Assembly: GCF_965638725.1 (NCBI RefSeq)
Contig: NC_134974.1
Coordinates: 868,001-932,000 of the forward strand
DNA length: 64,000 nt
Source: Aptenodytes patagonicus
Lineage: Eukaryota; Chordata; Aves; Sphenisciformes; Spheniscidae
Direction: 5' to 3'
The position numbers were made by a program, and so were the translations under genes. Below are positions 22,084-33,300 of the stretch, one piece after another. Under the pieces are notes generated by a model. That model worked only from the letters and a program-made list of their open reading frames with translations, was not told the origin of the DNA and did no database searches. Every line of letters starts with the position of its first letter. The stretch's first letter is position 1.

Positions 22084-22905
22084 ATGAGAAGCAATATGTC
22101 CTGTTCACTGATGGGTCCTGTCGCCTTGTGGGAAAGCGTGGGAGGTGGAAAGCTGCTGTGCGGCGTCCCATGCAACAAGTTGTAGAAACAGCTGAAGGAG
22201 AAGGTGAATCGAGCCAATTTGCAGAAGTAGAGGCCATCCAGCTGGCTTCAGACATTGCTGACTGAGAAACGTGGCCAGTGCTCTGTCTCTATACTGACTC
22301 ATGGATGGTGGCAAATGCCCTGTGGGGGTGGTTGCAGCAATGGAAGCGGAGCAATTGGCAGCGCAGAGGCCAACCCGTCTGGGCTGCCGCATTGTGGCAA
22401 GATATTGCTGCCCGGGTAGAGAACCTGCTTGTCAAAGTCCGTCAAGTGGATGCTCACGTACCCAAGAGTCGGGCCACTGAAGACCATCAAAACAACCAAC
22501 AGGTGGGTCAGGCTGCTAAGACTGAAGTGGCTCGGGTGGCTCTGGACTGGCAGCATAAGGGTGAATTATTTATAGCTCGGTGGGCCCACAACACCTCAGG
22601 CCATCAAGGAAGAGATGCAACATAGAGATGGGCTCGTGATCGAGGGGTGGACTTGACCATGGCCACTATTGCACGGGTTAGCCATGACTGTGAAACGTGC
22701 GCTGCAGTCAAGCAAGCCAAGCGGTTAAAGCCCCTCCGGTACGGAGGACGATGGCTGAAATAGAAATACGGGGAGGCCTGGCAGGTCGGTTAGATCACGC
22801 CCCCACAAACCCGCCAAGGCAAGCGCCATGTGCTTACAATGCTGGAGGCAACCACCGGCTGGCTGGAAGCAGATCCCGTGCCCCATGCCACCGCCTGTTA
22901 TATGA
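22084..22905 (+). pseudogene. ERV pol remnant: RNase H and N-terminal integrase
   Basis: The RNase H domain is recognisable from its three acidic motifs: FTDGS near 22100, AEVEAIQLA near 22225 and YTDSW near 22295. It is followed by the integrase zinc-binding HHCC region (WAHNTSGHQG near 22585, then HDCETC near 22690). Breaks include stops at about 22263, 22623 and 22759, plus frame changes between segments. The reverse transcriptase expected before RNase H is absent, and the integrase catalytic core is lost beyond about 22905, where the sequence joins the 3' LTR remnant. Clearly dead. Confidence 0.88.
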
Positions 22906-22911
22906 TAAAAA

Positions 22912-23046
22912 CCACTGTTTTTATCTCAACCCACGGTTTTTCTCACTTTTACTCTTCCGATGCTTCCCCCCATCCCACCGGGTGTGGGGGGGAGTGAGCG
23001 AGCGGTTGTGTGGTGCTTAGTTGCCAGCTGAGGTTAAACCACGACA
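22912..23046 (+). repeat. 3' LTR remnant (last ~135 bases)
   Basis: From TTTTTATCTCAACCCAC to AAACCACGACA this segment aligns with 19876-20007 of the 5' LTR. The U3 and most of R are missing, and the junction with integrase sequence at about 22905-22915 marks an internal deletion. By eye there are a dozen or more differences from the 5' LTR over about 130 bases, which argues for an old insertion. Confidence 0.88.
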
Positions 23047-23063
23047 CAGGCCCTGCTAGAAAG

Positions 23064-24430
23064 TCTGTCCCCATCTTTCTTATAAGCCTGCTTTAAGTAT
23101 TGAAAGACTACAAGAAAGTCTCCCCAGAGGCTGAACAACCCCGACTCTCTCAGCCTTTCCTCATAGCAGAGGTGTTCCATCCCCCTGATCATTTTTGTGA
23201 CCCTCCTCTGGACCTGCTCCAACAGGTCCGTGTCTTTCCTGTGCTGGGGACTCCAGAGCTGGACGCAGTGCTCCAGGGGGGGTCTCACCAGAGCAGAGTA
23301 AAGGGGCAGGATCCCCTTCCTCGACCTGCTGGCCACGCTGCTGGTGATGCAGCCCAGGATATGGTTGGCTTTCTGGGCTGCGAGCGCACATTGCTGGCTC
23401 ATGTCCAGCTTTTCACCCACCAGTACCCCCAAGTCCTTCTCAGCAGGGCTGCTCTCAATCCCTTCATCCCCCAGCCTGTCTTGATACCGGGGGTTGCCCT
23501 GACTCAGGTGCAGGACCTTGCACTTGGCCTTGTTAAACCTCATGAGGTTCACACGGGCCCACTTGTGGAGCTTATCCAGGTGCCTCTGGATGGCATCCCG
23601 TCCCTCTGGCGTGTCGACCGCACCACTCAGCTTGGTGTCATCTGCAAACTTGCTGAGGGTGCACTCGATCCCACTGTCTATGTCACTGATGAAGATATTA
23701 AACAGTACCGGTCCCAATACGGACCCCTGCGGGACACAACTCATCACCGATCTCCATCTGGACATTGAGCTGTTGACCACGACCCTCCGGATGCGACCAT
23801 CCAACCAATTCCTTATCTAGCGAATAGTCCATCCGTATCTCTCCAACTTAGACGGATGTTGTGGGGAACCGTGTCAAAGGCCTTACAGAAGTCCAGATAG
23901 ATGACATCTGTAGCTCCTCCCTTTTCCACTGATGTAGTCACTCCATCACAGAAGGCCACTAGGTTGGTCAGGCAGGACTTGCCCTTGGTGAAGCCATGCT
24001 GGCTGCCTCGAATCACCTCCCTGGCCTCCATGTGCCTTGGCATAGCTTCCAGGAGGATCTGTTCCATGATCTTCCCAGGCACAGAGGTGAGGCTGACAGG
24101 TCGCTAGTTCCCAGGGTCCTCCTTTCTACCCTTTTTAAAAATGGGTGCAATGTTTCCCTTTTTCCAGTCACTGGGGACTTCACGTGACTGCCACGACTTT
24201 CCAAATATCATGGAGCATGCCCTGGCAACTCCATCAGCCAATTCCCTCAGGCCTCTGGGATGCATCTTGTCAGGTCCCATAGACTTACGTACGTTCAGGT
24301 TCCTCAGGTGGTCTCGAACCTGATCTTTGCTTACAGTGGGAGGGACTTTGCTCCCGCACTCCCTGCCTTGAAGTCCATCCAACTCAAGAGGTGTGGGAAG
24401 AGGGATTGTCAGTGAGGACTGAGACAAAAA
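23064..24430 (-). pseudogene. CR1 reverse transcriptase, decayed
   Basis: Three minus-strand blocks in changing frames make up a CR1 reverse transcriptase. Block 24427-24104 has [15 protein letters not shown] and [13 protein letters not shown]. Block 24082-23813 has [12 protein letters not shown] and [15 protein letters not shown]. Block 23804-23064 has the [15 protein letters not shown] motif, the catalytic FADDT near 23650-23633, then [16 protein letters not shown] and the C-terminal LFSLWGD. Frameshifts near 24090 and 23810 break the frame. It once copied CR1 RNA at its 3' end and is now inactive. Confidence 0.93.
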
Positions 24431-24734
24431 AGGTTTTGAGTACCTCAGCCTTCTCCTTGTCCGTTGTTACCAGTTTGCCAGCCGTGTTCCTCTGGGGGGA
24501 GGGTGTACACTTTCTTTGACCTTCCCTTTCTAGCTGACATACCTGTAGAAGCCCTTCTTATTATTCTTTGCATCCCTTGCCAAGTTCAGCTCCAGCCGCA
24601 CCTTGGCCTTCCTGACCCCAACCCCTACACAACGGGGCAGCGTCCCTATACTCTTCCCAGGATACCTGGCCCTGCTTCCACTGCCTGTGCATTTCCTTCC
24701 TGCCCTTTAGTTTGACCAGCAGGTCTTGACTCAG

Positions 24735-25085
24735 TCATGCTGGTCTGTTGCCTTCCTTTCCTGATTTCTTACACGTGGGGATCGAGAGCTCTTGCGCTCT
24801 ATGGAGAGCATCCTTAAAGATCTGCCAGCTCTGTTCCGCTCCCTTGTCCCTGAGGGCAGTTTCCCAGGGGGTCCTATTGACTAACTCCTTGAACAGCTGG
24901 AAGTTTGCTTTCCTAAAATTCAGGGCCCTGACTTTACTCTTCACCTGTCCCATATCCTTGAGGACTGTGAACTCCACCAGTGCATGATCAATACAGCCCA
25001 GGCTGCCTTCAGTCTTGATGTCTCTGATTAGCTCACTTGCGTTGGTGACCAATAGGTCCAGTAACGCATCCCCTCTGGTAGGGTA
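24735..25085 (-). pseudogene. CR1 ORF2 N-terminal fragment (endonuclease to RT linker)
   Basis: The minus-strand frame reads TRGDALLDLLVTN, DHALVEFTVL and VRALNFRKANFQLFKELV, which is the end of the CR1 endonuclease domain and the following linker. The endonuclease active-site part is missing through 5' truncation. Between 24735 and 24430 the coding frame is further shifted but the CR1 sequence continues. Confidence 0.88.
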
Positions 25086-28000
25086 TATATACGTGGCCCC
25101 CTGCAAAGCTAAGCCCCGCTCTCGTCTGAGGATGCTGGAAACTACCATAATACAAATAAAGCCATGTATTATTATTAATGATTATACAGCATCATCCACA
25201 CCACATGCTCTGCACAGTCCTCAGCTCTGTCAAGCAAGTGCCAACACCCAGGGTCTGACCAGTTGCATGATTTTGCAGACACATGGCCGGATCTATCCCA
25301 CTTCCCTCCCCCTTGGCAGCAAGAGGCCAGCACAGCAGCCGTCCCCGTGGGGCTCTGCATTGGCAAAGACACGGCACAAAACGGTCTCTTACGGCGCAGA
25401 CCCCACAACCCCCCAGCCACTCTGCACCCGCCTGCCTGCACCCCGCAGACACGGTGGCCAAGGGGAGCTGCCAGCTCTCCGGGAAGCGATGGCAGGGTCA
25501 CATACACCGCGGGCGACGCTGGATCTGTCTCCCAGGAGAGGCTGTGTTTAGCAGCGGGGTGCTCTCCCAGCTGGACAAGGTCCGAGGCTCAGCTCAGCGC
25601 ATCCTGGTTTTCCAGGCGGGAAACAGGAGTGAACGGCAGCACCATCTCGTGTCTGACATGTGCAGTACAGAAGAGGCGAGTCCAGTCCTGGGACAACACT
25701 GTCCACGGCGGCTCCTCTCCCCATCTCCCGGGGACCCCGAGGGGGGTGGGCTCTGGGGGCCGCCAGCGTCGCAGCCATCCTCTCGCAGTGGCTTCTAGAG
25801 GAGGTCGGGACGTATGACAGATGTCACTCGTCTCTGAGAAGTCCCCAGCCTGGAGACCCAGGGTGGTGTGGGAATCGTCTGGCTGCCATCCAGAGCTTTC
25901 AGGCTCCCAGCAGCCCGGGGGTGCTCACCCACAGGGATGCCACCCCCTCGCTGCCCCATGCCACCCCGCTCCGCAGATCCCTGCTATCGCTGCAAAGCAC
26001 ATGGCACCAAAAGCACAGCCACAGATTCATTTTTACAGGCACGGCACTAGGGCTGAGAAACTGCTTCTCATTAGAAGAACAGAGCCTGGTAATAAATGGT
26101 GCCAAGCTCCCATAATGGGCTGGCGTCCTACCAAGGGATGCAAAGCGGACGGAGAGAGGAGACATCCCTCACCGGGGTCTGCACTGCCTGCAGTGCTTGT
26201 CCCTGTGCACCCAATGCAGGGTTACGGGGAGCACCCCCTTGTTTCTCCTTGATGCTGGTGTGGGGAGAAACAACCATGTCCTGACCCTGGTGATGGCACG
26301 GCAGCATGGCAGCACAGCGCTCACCTCCCTCTCCCTGAGCAGGAACCACCCTACGCTGGCCCATTTCTCCCTCCAGGCCGTTTGCCAACGGCACGCTGCA
26401 GAGGGAGGAGAGAGGGAAAAAAGGCTCCTGGACAGCAGATAGTCCCGGTGAGCCGTCCAGGAGGCGGCACACGCTGCCAACAAGGCTGCTGGGTGAAAGC
26501 AGGAATCGGAAACCAGCTGCAGCCCCTGGACGGAGCAGACTAACGTGGTGCCACCAAGGACCAGGTGGGATGGGGATGGAGACAAATGCAGTGCCCTGTG
26601 CAGGTGAAAACTCATAGCATTGGACCAAAAAGACAGCATGGGCCTTTGGAGACTCGGGATGCAAGCGATAGCTCCTGCATCCCAGCCTCTCTGCACGGAG
26701 CATGCCGGACATGGAGCCGGGCTCCCTGGCTCCCTGCTTCTGGGATGGACCCATGGTCTTTCCTGCCTCCCGCTGCCCTTCCAGCCCAGCTGCACAGCCC
26801 CGGCATCCTCCCTTGAGCACAAAACACTCCTCTGCTCTTGCCGGCACATTGCTGGCGCCGGGATCTCATTGCTCCCAAGGCAGAGCGCCAAGCGATCTGG
26901 ACGGGAATAGTTAGCAGGCTGACAGCCGGGCTGAGCTGCAGGTGTTGGGCTGACAGCAGCACCTCCCTGCTGCTCGGGGAGGTGGCAGGGGCAGCGCCAA
27001 GGCTTCTCCGGTTTCCAGAAACAAGATCTCCAGGGAGGCTGCCTGGCCCAGGCACCAACTGGCAGACGTGGCAAACACCGTGGTGGGGACGGCCCAGCAG
27101 CGAGGTGCTGCTCTGCTGCGCCACGACCCTGCCTGCCGCGGGAGCATCGCCCGGTTTTGGTGCTGCCTGCAGCCAGCCTGGTCCCCAGCCCTGCACCTCA
27201 ACACTGTCCCGCTGACACTGACCTTGCAGCTCCTCTAAGCAAGGTGATGGGTCAGGCATGGCCCAAGGAGCCCACTGCATCTCCTGACACTGGGATCTAG
27301 GACGGGGCCCCACATGTCCTGTGAGGGCCTGGGTGGCTCTTTGCCAAAGTGCTGAAGTGTGCCATATGCAAGAAACATCTCCCCACAATCACCCACTAGG
27401 CAGGGAAGCCAGGCCCATCCACCCACCCTCTCCAAGGCAAAGCCAGGGCGGGATTTGAGGCAGGAGCAGGTTAAAACCTGGCATCAGCATTGCTGCCCTG
27501 GGTGCTACTCCCTCACCTTCCTCCTTTGGCACGTTGCAGGGATGGGATGACACTGCCCTGAGCCACCTCCTTGCCTCCAAAATGCTGAAACCAAGGAGTG
27601 GGAGGCTTCAGCCATCATGGGATGCAATGGGGGTCTCTTGGGCTTTGCAAAAGCAGGGCCAAGGGCTGCCCCTTGCTCCTCTTGCTGGCCACCCCATGAA
27701 GAGGTCTGAGCCCAAGGCAGCGCTGAACCCTACCCAAGGTTAGACATCACAGCCGGGGGCTGTGGAAACCTCAGGCATTGCCTCCCACTCCCTTTCACCT
27801 TCTCCCTCCTGGCCACATCCACGTGAGAAACCCACAGCCCTTGTGCGTTCAGCACAGCCCTGTACCCCGCGGGTGGCCGGGACCCCAGGAGCTCCCAAGG
27901 GGCAGGAGGATGTTCCCACAGCCAAGGCAATTCCAGCATTTCGGGGAGCATCCAAGCTGTCTGCAACTCAAGCTTGGATTTACACCAGGTGGCCCTTTGC

Positions 28001-30323
28001 TGCTTGCAGAGGATCCGGCCCCTTGGCAGGCTCTGAAATGATCCCAAGCCCCCCTGCTTTGTTATTAAATCAAATCCATCTGGCCTCGACCACGGACGTT
28101 TGTTATTCGAGATCCCTCTCCGAGCGGAGCTGGGATTAGCTGCCGGGCATGGGGGGATTCTCCCTCCCTCTCTCCCACCCGCTCCCAGCCCCTCCTGCCT
28201 CTCTCTTTTGTGTTTCTCCACTTCTCAGAGGAGCAGGGGGAGGCGCGGGCTCTTAAGGCAGCTTTTGTGCAGCATGGAGCTGCACGGGTGTCCCTGTGGG
28301 ACCATTATGCCACCGCGCTCCCAGCGGGTCCCGTCTAGACATAATTGCCTGCACCTGACTTACCCGCGCGCAGGGTAGCCGGAGCCCCCCGAACCCCGGG
28401 GACACCGCAGGCCGCCAAGGGGGGGTGACACGGTGCTTTGTCCCAGCCACCTGCCGTTCCCTTTTCTGACCCTGAGCAGCCGGAACCGAAGCGTTGCTGG
28501 GAGCTGCTTTCTCCAGGGGACACATAAGGCTGAGGAGGGTTATCCCCCAACCCCAGCCGCCGGGAACCCACCATCCCAGGAGAGAGGAGGCAGGCACTGG
28601 GGTAAATCAGAGCGATGCAAGACATGCTGCTGCTGAACAAGTGCTTTTAAGCATTACAGCAAGTGCTTTTAAGCGTTGCTGCCTGCCTGGGCCGTCACTG
28701 CTGCTTTCCCTTAAGGCTGCAGCTTTCAGAACACTGTTTAGGAGTCGCTGGATTGAGCAATTGCCTCTGGCTGTAACCTCCATGAAGATGACTGATTTCC
28801 ACTGCTCTGACAATAGAGAAAGTGGTGGGGAAATGCAATTGCTGATGAGGTGCCAGCATGATGCGGAGGCTGGGGACCCAGTCAGCATGGGGAAGCACGT
28901 GTACTCCCGGTGCCACCCTCGGGGCCAGCAGACGCCCATCCGCCGCAGCCACCTCTACCCAGCAGGGACAAGGCGACAGCATGTCTCGCTCCAGCCCCGC
29001 AGGGACCCCTCGCGGTTGGGCAGATGGGAGCCGTGGTCCCCACAGGCTCCCCAGCACTGGGCCCTGTGTTCAGGCTGCCAGCAAAGGTGCCAATTAGTGC
29101 ACCAGCTCATTTTGGAGCTATCGCTGGGCATGGGCTTTAGCTGAACAACGCTGGGGGCTCAGGGCATGCCCCAGCCCTACCGCTCCCAGCTGAGCCTCAC
29201 CTTGGCCACTTGCATCTCCTCTGCTGCAAACTCCTCTCCAGAGGACACATCTTACAGCCCCGACACGCTGTTATCTCCACCACCGCTGGTGTACGTGGTC
29301 CCCAGCGAACTACAGGTTGACCCCACTCCTTGCCCATTCACACCTCCAGCCCCTCGGCTCCCCAGAAGCTGTGGTGTGAGGCACATCCTTCCTGGGACGG
29401 TCTCACTTCACACGAGATGAATGATCGCAGCAAAGCATTGAGTGAAGGCCAGCTGGGTACGGTGTGAGCGGGACTGGACAAGTCAGAGACTAACTTTAAA
29501 CATGGACTTGGTGTTTAAACCTCATCTGCAAAGCCAGGAGGAAGCAGCATGCCTGGGTTCCCTTTCCAGCCTTGGCAAATGTGTGATGCCTTGAATACGC
29601 CCTCAAAGAGCCTGCACCATCCCCCATGTTCCCCTTTCACCATAGGCTTACCTGTACCAGAGCCCGTCCACCACCTGGGACCAGGAAGGTGGCGTCCGAG
29701 CAGCCACTGCATGGATGGCCCTTCGCCCCCAGGAACCATCGCAGCGCACGCAGAGGCTCAGAGCCTCCTCCGCATGCCGGCGGCAGCTTCCCGTCTCACC
29801 GCAGACCTCTTCAGGACCAGCCCAGGGATTTGGCATCCCGCAGCCAAGTAATGCCAGATCTGCTGGATTTCTGCCTGACTTCCAAGTCCTCCTGGTCCTT
29901 CTGCAGCTGGTTGGAAAATATAAAAGGAGACAAGGCACTTTCTCAGGAAGCCCTGGAGTCCAGGGCACTCAGCAATGCAATAATTAACAGCGGGTGCCTT
30001 CATTCCTGGGTCACACACACATGTACGATCGTTATCGCACCAACTCTGCTCTCTTAGAGGATCCTCAACATTTAGGCGCAAAGTCTGCATCCAGCAGGAA
30101 CTTTTTAATGGCACAAAAGTGACAGTGACAGAGACAGTGCTGTCACCTTCTCTGGATGGCCCCGCTGGTACCAGTCCGCACGGGGATCTCAGCACAGCTA
30201 CGGTGGAGTCAGCTCCCAGCTCCCTTCCAGGCCACCCTGCCTTGTGGTGGGCTGTCAGCCCTTTTTGGAGGAGGCCGGGAACATGTCCACTTGATGTGCC
30301 TGAAAAGCAGCACACATCTCCCC

Positions 30324-30337
30324 GTTGCTATGGAAAC
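30324..30337. promoter_or_regulatory. RFX X-box motif
   Basis: GTTGCTATGGAAAC is an imperfect palindrome matching the RFX-family X-box (GTTNCCATGGNAAC) with one departure. RFX factors bind it in ciliary, neural and immune genes. An AT-rich block with TAAT cores begins 16 bases downstream, so the two could form one enhancer. Function is inference. Confidence 0.45.
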
Positions 30338-30352
30338 ACTTCTTTTAAAGCA

Positions 30353-30450
30353 AATGAATAATAATAATTAACACGATCTATTAAATAATAGTAATAAAGG
30401 CATTAGTAATGACTTGTAATTGGTAAAGCACTCTTAATAATACATGCTTG
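30353..30450. promoter_or_regulatory. AT-rich TAAT-cluster block
   Basis: About 100 bases carry AATAATTAAC, AAATAATAGTAATAAAG, ATTAGTAATGAC, TTGTAATTGG and CTTAATAATAC, i.e. many homeodomain-type cores, inside GC-rich DNA and next to the X-box. It looks like a conserved enhancer core but could also be an old simple repeat. Confidence 0.35.
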
Positions 30451-33271
30451 CTCTGTGACCTGTTCCCCAGTGCAGGAACCAGGGCCGGGGGCAGGATCTC
30501 CCACCCAAAGGGGAGTCCTGGGTTAGGGCGAGTGCCCTCTGCATTCAGCACCGTAAAGGCAGGAGCTTAGTGGGATTCAGTGAGGGATCAGACATTTATC
30601 TGGATAATGAGGATGTCTAGACTGATGAGAAGAAGGGTTAAATTGGCTCAGGGCCTGATTCTGCTTCATCGTGCGGTTCGCGCAGCTTGGCACACTCCAG
30701 CACTCTCAGGAGTAACTTGTGGGCAAAACCAAGATGGGTCAAGACCATGTGTCCACACCCGGGCTGGACACAGCCCTTGTTCTTCCCATTTTTTAAACCT
30801 AGCAACCAGAGGTATTGTCAGAATCCTTAACCCCTGGAAGGCAGAGGTGAGGAGAACTCTAAGAAACCTTTAATATGCTCAAATTAGCTTTTCTGAGCTC
30901 TTATTTTTCTGTCTTAGCTATGCCCTCACTGTCTCCCCGCTCTCCATGGAGCAAACCCCACAGACTGAGGCACAGCCACCTGCCACACCATCATACAACC
31001 TGCCCCTGCAAGGAAGGCAAAGCCTCTGGCAGGGGAGACGATTTCAGACTGAGCCATTGGACTGGAACCGCGCAGGACTGAGCTGGACAAAGCGACCCTG
31101 GGTTTCACAGTGACTGGGCAGAAAGACGACTCTTGCTAACTCAAGTGATCCTTAAACAGCAGTGCCCAGGGAGGAGAAGGAATAGATGAAAAAGAGCATC
31201 TTCTCCCTCAGCCTCCCCTCCTCCTTCACCTGCTGCATCTGCTCCTAGTCCCAACACAAAGCCAAATCTTGAGGACTCGCAGGTCCCCGTGGCTCTGTGG
31301 TTTCCCCCAGCTAGGCCAGCTGGGTTACTCTGCTCTGCCTCACACACGCCAGCCCTCCATGTCCCGCTCCTGAACCTCCATCACCAAGAGCAGCATCCAG
31401 AGCGAAGCGGTGCAACGCTGAGCCCGGAGGGACTTTGTAGCAGCGAAGAATCAGTTGCAAGTGCAGCAGAGCTACTGCTGGAGCTGGACGTGGAGCAGGA
31501 ATCCCATGTGGATCCTCTATCTGGTGGAGCGGATGCTGCAGCCTGGCCTTACAGGGCTCTCTCCTCTACAGAAACATCACTTGGCACAAAACTCGAGGAA
31601 TTTAGTACCTCTGAGGCCTCCATCCCTCTGCCCAACTTGGTTGAAGCTGGTCAACAGGTTCAGACCAACACGCAAGCCATGGAATAAGGTGTGAACTTTG
31701 CCTCCCTCAGGAAGCCGTGCTAAAATGCCCCTTCTTCAAGCTGTGAGATGCTTCCAAAAGGATTTGGAATTTCAGAGAGCAAATAAATGCAAAGACCTGA
31801 CAGTGTCACCTGCTTGTTTGTGCCAAGAGTCACTTTGCTGACTGCAGCCAGCTGACAAGGTCTTCTTTGCACAGCAGTAGCAAGGACCAGCTGGCTCAAA
31901 ATTGCTCAGCACTCCTGCAGGAGCCTGCCTAGACAGGCAGATCCAGGAGGCGAACGCTCTGGGAAAACCTGGCCCTGATTTAGGCGCCTGCATGAGAGCT
32001 GAGCTGTTTGGAAAAGCGGGTCCCCACTGTCAGTGCTAAGCCTCTGGAGAGGCATCGTCCATCCCTGGGCTTGCACAAGCAACTTCAAATCATCTAAAAA
32101 AGCTGCAAGATGTGCTCTTTGGGCTTTTCCCCAAACAGGCCTGATATCCAGGCTGCTGTGCCATGCAGGATGCCACAGCAGCATTAAGGGCAACAAGGTG
32201 TGTCGCAGTGATCGCAACACACCTGCATGGCTTAGCCTTCATCCCACCCCGAAACACCGTGCTGCAATTTCCACCATGAGACTAAAATTAGTAGCAACAG
32301 GAAGAGCTCTGGAGTACGATGGGATGATTAAAGCATCCCTGGAAAGGAGGCATCACGTGCAATGTAATGACTTTCCTCATCTCTGGCACAACATGCAACA
32401 ACCGTTGTAGAATACAATGGGGAAAGGTAAGGAAGGGAGAAAGAGAAAGGTGCTCCTACACAAAATTGGAGTGATAGTGCTTGTCTAGAGGAGAAAAACC
32501 AGGACCTTGGCTCTGTTGGACTGTGCCACGGACACGCTGCATGACTTTGGTCAAATTGCTTATACAGACACAAAAAACTTAAGGATCACACATGCTATCA
32601 CCGCCTGAGATTTATAAACTGCTTTGGTTACAAGTAAACACCTAGATTAAAGGGGAAAAAAAATTCTCTTTTACATCTATTTAACTTGGTGTGTTGAGAG
32701 TGCTTTGCGAATAAACAGTGTCACTGTTTTCCAGCACAGTGAGCGGGGATGAGGCATTGATGTTTCACTCCATGCAAGGATATCCAAATCCACACTTTTG
32801 AGCTCTTTGTTGGCCTTGTTTGGCCAAAAATATGACTGCAGCCAACTCCATCACCCACATCCATGTTCCTGAAAGGCAATGGGATTTCATTGGACCTCAC
32901 CCCTAGCTATAAACCTTCCCTGTTTTCATTTAAAATCATCCATAATTGGAAAGAGCGTTAAACCTGCGGGTACACCGAGCCTCCAAGCAGGAAGTTACTG
33001 TGCTGAGAGAGCTTGCTCAGGAAAATAGATCTGCCCCTCTGGTTGCACCCTAATGCAAGTTGGTTCGACTCCACGACTCAGACCCTCATCTCGAAACTGG
33101 AAATACGGCACATCCCCCTCTCTCAGGCGGGCCCGTAAAGACAGTGCTCATTTGTTAGGGTAATAGGAGACAGGTAAGTCCCTTGGATGGGGCTGCCATA
33201 CTTCCGTACAAGATTTCCTGGGCAGAAATATGTGCACATGCGCTGCACAGCTTGACAATGAACGTGCAGTG

Positions 33272-33300
33272 AATCCAACACATCCTGGACGTGTTGGATT
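33272..33300. repeat. Perfect 10-bp inverted repeat (hairpin)
   Basis: AATCCAACAC (33272-33281) and GTGTTGGATT (33291-33300) are exact reverse complements with a 9-base spacer. The stem does not extend outward. It has no T-tract or miRNA-like length, so it is most likely a chance or repeat-derived palindrome. Confidence 0.6.

Larger units (their letters stand above)
19432..23046 (+). mobile_element. Endogenous retrovirus remnant (class III / ERVL-like), inserted in CR1
   Basis: A 3.6 kb proviral remnant bounded by TG at 19432 and CA at 23046. The 5-bp target duplication CAGGC stands at 19427-19431 and again at 23047-23051, and CR1 sequence resumes exactly outside it, so both ends are proven. 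Order: complete 5' LTR, primer binding site, gag-like region with stops and frameshifts, then directly an RNase H and partial integrase region, then only the last part of the 3' LTR. Reverse transcriptase, the integrase core, any env and the 3' U3 are missing. The copy is incapable of autonomous activity. It is younger than the host CR1. Class III assignment rests on LTR type, 5-bp duplication and RNase H/integrase style and is moderately sure. Confidence 0.93.
23047..25085 (-). mobile_element. CR1 LINE, right part: ORF2 and 3' UTR start
   Basis: This continues the minus-strand CR1 interrupted at 19431. Reading from 25085 leftwards, it holds the end of the endonuclease-linked region, the whole reverse transcriptase and the start of the 3' UTR. 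The 5' end is truncated near 25085, just upstream of the TRGDALLDLL segment, as usual for CR1. Beyond it the sequence is unrelated. With the left part the CR1 copy is about 2.3 kb. Confidence 0.93.

Noticed and set aside
23100..23768. 222-codon plus-strand open frame
   Set aside because: It is the antisense of the CR1 reverse transcriptase.
26169..27074. 301-codon minus-strand open frame
   Set aside because: No domain, overlapping open frames on both strands, GC-rich; no support as a gene.
33272..33300. Hairpin as a possible microRNA precursor or terminator
   Set aside because: Stem of only 10 bp with no extension, far shorter than a miRNA precursor.
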